Origin: Leishmania infantum JPCM5
Taxonomy: Eukaryota; Euglenozoa; Kinetoplastea; Trypanosomatida; Trypanosomatidae
Direction: 5' to 3'
Length of the DNA: 64,000 nt
NCBI RefSeq assembly: GCF_000002875.2
Contig: NC_009393.2
Coordinates: 190,001 to 254,000, forward strand
Shown: piece by piece, positions 56,867 to 64,000 of the stretch
How positions within the stretch are numbered: position 1 is the first letter of the stretch
Layout of the letters: every line of letters begins with the position of its first letter
Translations under genes and position numbers: made by a program
The notes under the pieces: model-generated
Seen by the model: the letters and a program-made list of their open reading frames with translations, nothing else
What the model was told of the DNA's origin: nothing
Databases searched by the model: none

Positions 56867-58348
56867 ATGAACAGCCTGCAGACGTCAGCCGCTGATGCTG
56901 CCGTGGCGTGCCTCCGCGTTCTGCACCGTCTCCTGCAAGACGAGGAGGTGACACTGGCACAGCTGAGCTACCTTATCGAGAATGTGCACGATCCGTTGGC
57001 CCACGTGTGTCTGCCGCCAAGCCAGCGGCCCATGGTCGTGGCCATTCCACAGCTGAGCTCGCCATCGGCCAGTGTGTTGAACCGCTACAGCTCTCCCGCC
57101 AAGCACGCACATCCGTCGGTGCCCTCGACAATGGCCGCCGCGGCAGCTAATGAGGTGAAAGCGCGACGCCTGCCACCCCAGCCCGCCGTGGTCGAGACGG
57201 CGGCGCCTGCGCCGAAAGAGGCAACGCCGCCCAAGACGGCCAAATCGACTGGAAGGATGCGCAAGACATCCAGGAAAGCTTCGAGAACAGGTGCGGTGAG
57301 CACAAAAGCCTCCTCGTCGTCGTCGGCCAGTAGGGCGGAGGCGCGCGTCCCGCTGACCTTCAGTCGGTACTGGGCCATCTTCGCCAATCTACCTACGCTG
57401 TATACGGTGCACCTCACCCTCGTGCAGCAGCTCGACAAGGTCCTTCTACGACTCACCCAAATTGTGGATGAGCTGCATCCAGCGACGCAGGACACTGCGA
57501 GCAGCGAGGTGCTCCACTCCTCTGCTGCCATACCTGTCCCCGACGCCGCCCTCAACACACGCAAGCACGCTTCAGCCCTTCGTAACCCTTCCGCCAGCCC
57601 GGCTGCAGGCGCTCGTAGCGTCTACAACGAGATTGGCATCATGGTTTGCGAGTTCTTCGGGTCTGAGCTGATGAAGCACTTCATGGCGGAGCACATGATG
57701 TACACAGTCAAGTACACGCAGCAAGCAGCTCCGCAGCTGCTTCGGTTGTCGCGACTGTGGCGATGGTGCGCAGAGTCATCGGGGTCATCCGGGGTGTCGG
57801 CGGCCTCCCTCACGCACCTGTCGGAAATGGACCAGAAGACAATTCTGCAAAACGATCTCTTCTTGGACTTTCTCTGGCGCTCCTTCGGGCCATCCGGCAT
57901 GCCAGATGATGATCGGGTGTGCATACCAGCGTCCCCGGAGCTGCAGCAGCGCACCGCGGCGGGCGGGCAGGGTCAGGCGCTGCCGCCGGCAAGAGCACTG
58001 GCCGGCGGCAGCGGTGGAGCTCGACGCTCTCGCCCTACCGCGGCAGCCTCGTCCCCTGCAGCCCGCCTCCCTCCTATCCCAGCGATGTGGGAAGGCTTCC
58101 GCACGCTCCTGGTGCTTCTTGCCACCCCGCTAAGCATCCTGCGCCGCTACAGCCACGTGGCACGGTGCCTGGTGGAGAGCGGCGCGCTGCTGCCGAACTA
58201 CCGTAAACGGCTGCAGAGCTGTTTCGTCGACGTCGCCGCGCTGCGCATCAGCGAGGATGTGCTATGCGGAGGAGAGCAGCAACGGCCGCTTCCGCGTGCG
58301 TGGCACGATGCCGCTTTCAGGGCTGCGCGTGGTGGAAGCGCGCGATGA
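56867..58348 (+). CDS. DH-domain (RhoGEF-like) protein, 5' part of a split DH-PH gene
   Basis: The frame fits an expanded Dbl-homology domain. ACLRVLHRLLQDEEVTLAQL near residue 15 and SYLIENVHDPL resemble the first helix of a DH domain. After a Ser/Ala/Lys-rich insertion, YWAIFANLPTLYTVHLTLVQ near 167 matches the I-F-x-N-x-x-x-I-x-x-x-H core. NEIGIMVCEFFGSELMKHF follows, then LLVLLATPLSILRRYSHVAR near 418, equivalent to the K-P-V-Q-R-x-x-x-Y helix but lacking Q and K. DH domains activate Rho-family GTPases and are normally followed by a PH domain. Here a partial PH domain begins in another frame (58257-60092), overlapping by 92 bp. The last ~25 residues (after SEDVLCGG) are out of character and probably result from the frame change. 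ATG 56867 is the first after the pyrimidine-rich leader. Confidence 0.6.
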   Translation: MNSLQTSAADAAVACLRVLHRLLQDEEVTLAQLSYLIENVHDPLAHVCLPPSQRPMVVAIPQLSSPSASVLNRYSSPAKHAHPSVPSTMAAAAANEVKARRLPPQPAVVETAAPAPKEATPPKTAKSTGRMRKTSRKASRTGAVSTKASSSSSASRAEARVPLTFSRYWAIFANLPTLYTVHLTLVQQLDKVLLRLTQIVDELHPATQDTASSEVLHSSAAIPVPDAALNTRKHASALRNPSASPAAGARSVYNEIGIMVCEFFGSELMKHFMAEHMMYTVKYTQQAAPQLLRLSRLWRWCAESSGSSGVSAASLTHLSEMDQKTILQNDLFLDFLWRSFGPSGMPDDDRVCIPASPELQQRTAAGGQGQALPPARALAGGSGGARRSRPTAAASSPAARLPPIPAMWEGFRTLLVLLATPLSILRRYSHVARCLVESGALLPNYRKRLQSCFVDVAALRISEDVLCGGEQQRPLPRAWHDAAFRAARGGSAR

Positions 58349-60092
58349 CCCGTCGTTGGGCACGGTCAACTGCTTCGAGCTCGTCCTGCCGAGCCTTTCA
58401 AAGCGTATCACCCTCTACGCCGCCTCGCCCGAGCAGCGGGACCAGTGGGTGGACGCGATCCGCTACACGGTGCGGCGATTTGAAGCACAGAGACAAAGGC
58501 AAGCTGCGACGAACGGCTCGGCGCGCAGCAGCGACATGAACACGGCGGCAGGAGACGGAGGCATGCCGAGCGTGATGCGGCCTACAGCGCCGATGCTGAT
58601 GTCCAACTCCCGGCTGAGCCGTCAGCGACACAACGACATCAAGTGGCAGGCGTACGGAAACCTCCAGCGGCGCACGACGGAGATGGCGCCGCAAGCCTCG
58701 CATATGATCTCTGGGGCGGCCCGGTTTCCGTTGCCTGCCGTGGCAGGTGGGCCGGTGGGCGGGTCGTCGTCCTTTCCTGTCTGCCACTCTCCGCCGCCGG
58801 CGAACATCCCATCCGGTGGCCCCTCGCCCAACAACAGCGCCGTCCGCCACCGCTCCGGTAGCACTCACCGACACCTCGACTACAACATCGCGCCCTGGTC
58901 GGCACGCGCATCCGTGCACCGCCGCATCCGCAGCCAGGAACTTATCGCAGTGCATCAGCAGCAGCTCGCCGTGTCCTCATCCCACATCGCTACACCCACC
59001 CAAGCCGACGGTGCCCCGCCAGGGGGCGGCGGCGCGACGGTCGAAAGCAACTCCAACCTGAACCCCATGGTCGTCCCTGCCCTCGACACAGGCAACATGG
59101 ATAGCGCCTCACCGGTGCGCGCGGGGGACAGAAACGCGCCACCACAGAAGCAGCATTCTCGCCAGATCCTCTCCCCTATCGCATCGACGGCCGCCGTTGC
59201 CGCCTCTACTGAACGGCGCAGCAGCAGCTCCTTCCACTCCTTCACTATCGACATCATGGTCAGCTCGAACCGCGGCAGCGGCGGCTCCGGCGTCAGCACC
59301 CCGTTGCGTCGCCCTGTATCAGAGCGCTTCGAGGCGGTCAAGATCAGCAGCCGCGGAGGAAACCCTCCCCACCAACCGCTGCAGGAGACTTTCGCGCTTC
59401 CAGAAAAAGCGGCGCGTCACCCCGGCGGCAAAAGAGTGGCATCGTCGCCGGCAAGCAGCAGCAACAGCAGCAGTGGCGTGCTGGACAGCGTTATCGGCAC
59501 AGCAGGCCCACCGACACTCGTCACGGATGGCATACCGGCTTCTGGTGAGCCCCTTTCGGCTTCTGCGGGGGCACAGGCCTTGCGCCGTGCTGACTCGGGC
59601 CCGCCCAACAAAAGTGTCATCTCAGTAGCCAAGGTCCCGCCAACGTCGGTTACGGTCGCCGAGGAGAACAACTCACGTGACTCGCGACCGGCCACCGCTG
59701 GCGACCAAAGTGCGAGCGGTACGGGCAGCGTCATGAGTGCTGCTGCCCTGCTAGAGCAGAGCGTCAACGGTGGCGCAGAGGAAGATGACTCGATGACGGC
59801 CACGGCCGTCGTGACGGCGTTCCGCTCTCCAGGGGTCATCTATCACCGCCTCATGACGCCCACGTCGCCTTTGGTGATGGAGTCCAGACCCGCGGCGGTG
59901 CCCCGAGAAAGCAGCGACGTCCCGAGTCCTTTCAGGCCCATCATGGATTCCTCAATGGACTTCGACGCCAATGTGCGAAAGCCGATGGTGGCTGCGGAGC
60001 CGCTGCGGAAGACAGTGAAACCCTGCCACCTGGACCCAACTGCGAAGGTGTCTCACGGCGGCGACAGCGACGACGGCCCGGTGCAGCCGTGA
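58257..60092 (+). CDS. PH-domain fragment plus disordered tail, 3' part of a split DH-PH gene
   Basis: The first ~80 residues are the second half of a PH domain. GRFRVRGTMPLSGLRVVEA forms strands 4-5, CFELVLPSLSKRITLYAAS strands 6-7, and EQRDQWVDAIRYTVRRF is the C-terminal helix with its invariant Trp. The first three strands are missing. The remaining ~530 residues are Ser/Pro/Gly/Ala-rich without domains. The frame overlaps the DH gene by 92 bp and has no room for a splice acceptor or spacer, whereas every other gene pair in the window is at least 700 bp apart. It is therefore almost certainly not an independent gene. The most likely explanation is one DH-PH protein disrupted by a deletion or sequence error around 58245-58265. 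PH domains bind phosphoinositides and, next to DH, tune exchange activity. Confidence 0.6.
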   Translation: MCYAEESSNGRFRVRGTMPLSGLRVVEARDDPSLGTVNCFELVLPSLSKRITLYAASPEQRDQWVDAIRYTVRRFEAQRQRQAATNGSARSSDMNTAAGDGGMPSVMRPTAPMLMSNSRLSRQRHNDIKWQAYGNLQRRTTEMAPQASHMISGAARFPLPAVAGGPVGGSSSFPVCHSPPPANIPSGGPSPNNSAVRHRSGSTHRHLDYNIAPWSARASVHRRIRSQELIAVHQQQLAVSSSHIATPTQADGAPPGGGGATVESNSNLNPMVVPALDTGNMDSASPVRAGDRNAPPQKQHSRQILSPIASTAAVAASTERRSSSSFHSFTIDIMVSSNRGSGGSGVSTPLRRPVSERFEAVKISSRGGNPPHQPLQETFALPEKAARHPGGKRVASSPASSSNSSSGVLDSVIGTAGPPTLVTDGIPASGEPLSASAGAQALRRADSGPPNKSVISVAKVPPTSVTVAEENNSRDSRPATAGDQSASGTGSVMSAAALLEQSVNGGAEEDDSMTATAVVTAFRSPGVIYHRLMTPTSPLVMESRPAAVPRESSDVPSPFRPIMDSSMDFDANVRKPMVAAEPLRKTVKPCHLDPTAKVSHGGDSDDGPVQP

Positions 60093-61324
60093 AGCTGAAG
60101 CGAAAAAAACAAAGAGGAGGGGAGAGGCCTTCTTGCTTGTTTGCCCGGTTCTTTACCATCCGCATATGTTCCCTTCCCTGACCCCATCCCACCGCAGCAC
60201 CGACACAAGCGCAATCGACGACCAAACGACGTCTACTCTCGGTAACCTCTCCCGTGGCACTTTCCGCTCGCCCGCTGCCCGTGTGTGTGTGTGTGTGTGT
60301 GTGCATGAGCGTGTCTGAGTGAGTCATGCACCACCACCTGCGAGAGGAAAAGAAGAGGCGCTGGCAACGTGGCTCGATCTTTCACAGCGTCCGCAGACAT
60401 CCTCGTCACCAAGTGCCTCTCCCTCCCTCTCTGCATACGCCACCTATTTAACGCTCAACCGCATTCCGCGCCATCTCTCCGGTGACCCTCTCACTACCAC
60501 CACGGCAGCAGCAGCAGCTGCAGCAGCATATCTTTGTAAAATGCAGGTCAGAGAAGCAAGCGGGCCCAGGACAAGGACGACAAGGGGTGAAGGGAATGGG
60601 CAAGAAAGAGCGAGAGAGACACAGCAACTCGCAGCTGTTGGTTGAAAGGGCCTCTTTCCCTTACCCTCTCTGGCTGTCTTGTTCTCTCCCTCCTTGCCAC
60701 GTATTTTGCCTCCCTCGTACCCCGGTCACACAAGGTCATCCGCCCCTCGACAGAATTAGAGGTGGTGTTTGGCATATGATGGACTCTTGACACCTGCACC
60801 CCTCCCCCCCCTCTCCCTCTTGCCACTCTCTATTTATTTCCTTTACGGGTGCCAACTCTTGCGCAGCCACATCAGCGCACACGTACAGGGCGAGAACGAG
60901 CGAGAGACGTGCACGCACGTGTGCGCGCTGCCCGTCTCTCTGCGCGTGTAGTGCACCCCCCCCCTTCTGCTTCCCCCTCCCCTCATCTCCCTCCCTTCCC
61001 CTGTTCTTCGGGGGAGGGGGGATCGATAGTGTGACAAGGGGTGCCCTCTTTGATCCCGCCTCCACCACAACCCCACCACGACGGCGTTTCCATCCCTCGC
61101 AGACACGCTCACGGCGGTGTCTCCTCCTCCTCGGCTCCTTCATCAGCTCGCCGCTCTCCTCTCCCTCGCTTCCCCCCTCCCCCTTCCCCGCATCCTCACC
61201 CCACCCAACCGACCACCACATCTCTCTCTCTGTGTCTCCCTCCGCATACACGTAGACATACACACAGTCACGCACACACACACGTGTAGCTCAGCCGCGA
61301 GAAAGACAAAGAGGCGAAGGCGCC
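60093..61324. other. Spacer, no gene seen
   Basis: TG at about 60281-60302, a GCA-rich triplet stretch at about 60503-60528 and C/T tracts at about 60800-60830, 60952-61010 and 61120-61205. Short open frames are low complexity. Confidence 0.5.
61221..61255 (+). promoter_or_regulatory. Candidate splice acceptor for the palmitoyltransferase gene
   Basis: A TC-rich tract at about 61221-61242 is followed by AG at 61254-61255. The next ATG is 61325, the chosen start. Confidence 0.35.
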
Positions 61325-62827
61325 ATGTTGATGCTTATATTTGGCACCTTCATTGGTGCCATTGCCCTGGTTGGGACCTTCATGTACATCGTCATCATGG
61401 GCCCGACTAGATATCACCGCGACGGCGTCGTCGGCAAGCTCCATCGCCTCCTCACCAGCGTCCCGCTGTGCGTGTGCGGGTTCTGTGTGAGTTGCTGCTT
61501 TGGTTGTGATCAGCGCAAGGGCCGGCTGTGCTGCAGTCGTTGTGCAAAACACACAATCCACGAGCGTAACTGGTTCATGGTCATCTTTTACGTTGTCCTC
61601 GTGTGGACGGTGGAGGGTCTGTACCTGCTCGTCTCCCTGCCGCGGCTCAAGGCATCCATCACGTCGAAGGCAGTGTCGTGGGTTCTCGTCGTGCTCTCCG
61701 AGTTCCTGTGGGCCTGCGCCACTTTCTCCGACCCGGGCACCGTGACGGCGGAAGCCGATAGGGCGGCGCAGCGGCAGCAATTTGCGACCAAAGCTGCCAC
61801 CGGCGCCAAGAAGAGGCTCTTGTCGCGTGAAACAGCAAAGAGCAGGGCGGGTATCGCCGGTCAGGGCACGACACCGGGCAACTCCAAATCCCGCCGGTCC
61901 TTCCTTTTCTCACCCGCGGAGGAGTTCGTGCTGAACCACCGGTATATTGTGGACGGCATGGTGTACGCCATTGCCTCCGATGAGGCAGCCGCGCAGCTCA
62001 CGAGGGCGCAAAAGGAGTACACAAGCCCGACTGTGGGACAGCCCGTCCAGCTAGGCCAGAGCTGCACCACCTGCCATGTTTCTCGGCCCAGCCGCAGCAA
62101 GCACTGCCGTCTGTGTCATCGGTGCGTGCGCCGGTACGACCATCACTGCCCGTGGATCAACAACGACGTGGCAGAGCGGACAACGCGCTATTTCCTCGGC
62201 TTCCTTCTGTGCCACGCCATGTCCTGCACTTGGGCCTGCATCGACCTCTTCCGCAACACTCGCCAGTTTCTCGTGACACACCACGCGTGGGGGTGGGTGC
62301 TGCGATACCCGAACGGCCGCACCGTCCCGCTGAACCTCTCCCAATACCTGGCGATCCTCGTCAACTTCCACTTGCTTGAGGCGTGTCTCTTCTTCTTCGC
62401 CTTCTTCATCGGCCTCGTGCTGTACGCGTTCTGGGGCTATCAGATGACCTTTGCGGTGGCGAACCTGACAGTCAACGACCTCAACAAGATCGACGACACA
62501 GTGGAGTTTGTGGTGACGCTGCCGACGCTGGATTTGGTATACCGTGAGTCACGCAAGGTGCGCGAGCGCCTCGAACAAGTAGCCGAGCGTAAGCCCAAGG
62601 CCCTTCTGGCGCTTAAGGAGCCCCCGCCACCCAAGACAGAACCCGGGTACGAGGAGGGCGGGAAGGAGAACCTAGCGTACCGCAAGCGTGCTAAGAAGAT
62701 GCTCACGGAGGACCTGAAAGGGTTGTACGACCGCGGAGTTTGGCGGAACTTGATGGAGGTCCTCTTGCCTTCCGCGCCGCTGCGCGACTCGGCCGTCCTT
62801 GCCAAGGCCACGGCCTGTGTACTGTAG
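61325..62827 (+). CDS. DHHC-type protein S-acyltransferase (palmitoyltransferase)
   Basis: The 500-residue protein has the cysteine-rich DHHC domain at about 243-292: SCTTCHVSRPSRSKHC, then CRLCHRCVRRYDHHCPWINN, with D272-H273-H274-C275 as the active site. Cys275 would carry the acyl intermediate before transfer to target cysteines. Membrane segments lie at about 3-27, 83-106 and 113-134 before the domain, and about 290-312 and 345-375 after it. The Asp-Pro-Gly motif at 136-138 (SDPGTV) follows the third helix, as in the family. A weak version of the Thr-Thr-x-Glu motif may be NLTVNDLNKI after the last helix. An unusual feature is a second cysteine cluster, nine Cys between residues 49 and 73, in the loop between the first two helices. 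It probably resides in the Golgi or ER, or at the plasma or flagellar membrane. Confidence 0.92.
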   Translation: MLMLIFGTFIGAIALVGTFMYIVIMGPTRYHRDGVVGKLHRLLTSVPLCVCGFCVSCCFGCDQRKGRLCCSRCAKHTIHERNWFMVIFYVVLVWTVEGLYLLVSLPRLKASITSKAVSWVLVVLSEFLWACATFSDPGTVTAEADRAAQRQQFATKAATGAKKRLLSRETAKSRAGIAGQGTTPGNSKSRRSFLFSPAEEFVLNHRYIVDGMVYAIASDEAAAQLTRAQKEYTSPTVGQPVQLGQSCTTCHVSRPSRSKHCRLCHRCVRRYDHHCPWINNDVAERTTRYFLGFLLCHAMSCTWACIDLFRNTRQFLVTHHAWGWVLRYPNGRTVPLNLSQYLAILVNFHLLEACLFFFAFFIGLVLYAFWGYQMTFAVANLTVNDLNKIDDTVEFVVTLPTLDLVYRESRKVRERLEQVAERKPKALLALKEPPPPKTEPGYEEGGKENLAYRKRAKKMLTEDLKGLYDRGVWRNLMEVLLPSAPLRDSAVLAKATACVL

Positions 62828-63843
62828 GGACTGGGCGGCGCTGGCGCTGATTGCACGATTCATGGCGGGAGGTCCTGTGGGGGGGGGGTGTACGTGTCCG
62901 TCTGAGAGGGAAGGTGCGCATGCAAGGCACTCGCGCTGACGCCGCGCAGAAAAAAAAAACAAACGAAAAGCACAAAGAGTATTGCTGCCCGTTGTTATTG
63001 TGATGTTGGGATGGAGGTGTAGAATTGGTTACCAAGACCGTGTCCAGACTTTCCTCTCTACACCGGCCCCCTCCCTCCCGACACACACACACACACGCAC
63101 ACATTCACGGCTCCAACAAAGCATCCCCTCCCACCTTCAGGTGCGCGAGTGCGAGGCACATGCGCACATGCACGTGAACATGGAGGTGTGTATATATATG
63201 GATATGGATATATATGTGTGTTGCCCTTTCAACACCAGAACAGAAAAGAAAGAATAGGGGTGGGGCCACCACCACCAACACGCGCACCTCTTCTGAGCGT
63301 TTTTCTCTCTGCCGTAGCCTAAGCCTCTGCGTGCACACACCGAGCTGTATCACGCATGAATAGTGCGCAAGCCTTCGTGCGCACAGCTCCACAAGGGTGT
63401 AGCTGCGCGTCGGCGTCGTGCTTGTGAGCCTGAGATGTCTTCGATCACTCGCCCCCCCCCCTTCCTATCCTCCTCATCTCTCTCCCCTCCCCCATTCCCG
63501 CACTCTACCCTCCCTTGTTCTCCTGTGCTGACCCCAGAGCTACTAATGCTTGGGGGCCCCACAGCGGTTGCTCGCCGTTTGTACGCGCGTGTGTATTTTT
63601 GCATGTGTGTATGCGTGTGCACGTCCGTTCGTGACTGCCAACATCCCTGCATTGCTCGACTCCACAACCACAACGACCGCTCGCTATCCTCCTTTGCGCC
63701 AGCGTCCGGCGCACGCGCGCATCAGTTTGTGTATTGCTGTCGCTGCCCCCACACGCTTGGTCTATCACTCTTTTTCCTCTCTCGTCCTCCTGTTGCTCCG
63801 GTGTGTGTGTGTGTGTGTGTGCCCTTCTCGTGTCCCAGTATCG
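62828..63843. other. Spacer, no gene seen
   Basis: G-rich run at 62879-62888, A-rich run at 62950-62961, CA at about 63080-63100, AT/GA steps at about 63190-63214, C/T tract at about 63452-63505 and TG at 63799-63820. Confidence 0.5.
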
Positions 63844-64000
63844 ATGGCCACGACTGCCTCACCTCAGACGGGATCAAGCCCCACCGTCCCTACACCTGTG
63901 GCACCGCCGTCGATCGATGAAGCACTGTCGTACTGGATTGGGCTCTCGCGCCTCATTCACCGCGTCTGCGTGACGTCCGACTCTACACCGTCCGCTGATG
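63844..64000 (+). CDS. Partial CDS at the right edge (start of an unknown protein)
   Basis: The ATG at 63844 opens a frame that stays open to the window end (52 codons). It begins Thr/Ser/Pro-rich (MATTASPQTGSSPTVPTP) and then becomes helical (SIDEALSYWIGLSRLIHRVC). It follows a TG run and pyrimidine-rich sequence, as other genes here do. The product cannot be identified from this fragment. Confidence 0.5.
   Translation, partial: MATTASPQTGSSPTVPTPVAPPSIDEALSYWIGLSRLIHRVCVTSDSTPSAD

Noticed and set aside
1..64000. tRNA, rRNA or snRNA genes and reverse-transcriptase-bearing mobile elements
   Set aside because: I saw no tRNA box A/B pairs, no rRNA-like sequence and no retrotransposon coding motifs, but small RNA genes cannot be excluded by eye.

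Overview
The window looks like trypanosomatid nuclear DNA, most likely Leishmania. All supported protein genes lie on the + strand, are intronless, have GC-rich coding sequence, and are separated by spacers of roughly 0.75-4 kb. The spacers are packed with TG/CA, AT and CT simple repeats and long polypyrimidine tracts followed by AG, as expected for polycistronic transcription with spliced-leader trans-splicing. A GPI-type leucine-rich surface antigen and nearly identical dispersed repeats in the spacers also fit Leishmania. The species is not decided.

Layout. 1-16.6 kb: a Kir-type channel homologue with an abnormal pore (1165-3399), a PlsC-like acyltransferase homologue lacking the catalytic His (4306-5541), a 1680-residue unknown (6296-11338), an FCP1/TIM50-type HAD homologue without its catalytic aspartates (12133-13347) and a 770-residue unknown (14260-16572). 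16.6-20.4 kb: a long spacer with a dispersed repeat, simple repeats and a His/Gln-coding minisatellite. 20.4-36.7 kb: a leucine-rich-repeat protein, a 1109-residue unknown ending in a possible CaaX box, a candidate broken small gene (29813-30441), a dual-specificity phosphatase with a large insertion, a histidine phosphatase and a cereblon-type CULT-domain protein. 36.7-40.1 kb: a second long spacer. 40.1-52.1 kb: a small PSA2-like surface antigen, a UvrD/Rep-type helicase, an S51 dipeptidase and a membrane-anchored glucosidase II beta-like protein. 52.1-64 kb: a candidate broken secreted-protein gene, an unknown, a DH/PH (RhoGEF-like) gene split over two frames, a DHHC palmitoyltransferase and the start of a further gene at the right edge.

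The genes do not form a metabolic pathway; this is normal for trypanosomatid directional clusters. Several are divergent or catalytically altered relatives of familiar families (Kir, PlsC, HAD, MRH, CULT). Four copies of a ~240-260 bp repeat sit in spacers in both orientations, and two of them flank the LRR gene as inverted repeats. Two N bases at 29428 and 29529 and three apparent frame breaks suggest draft-quality sequence in places.
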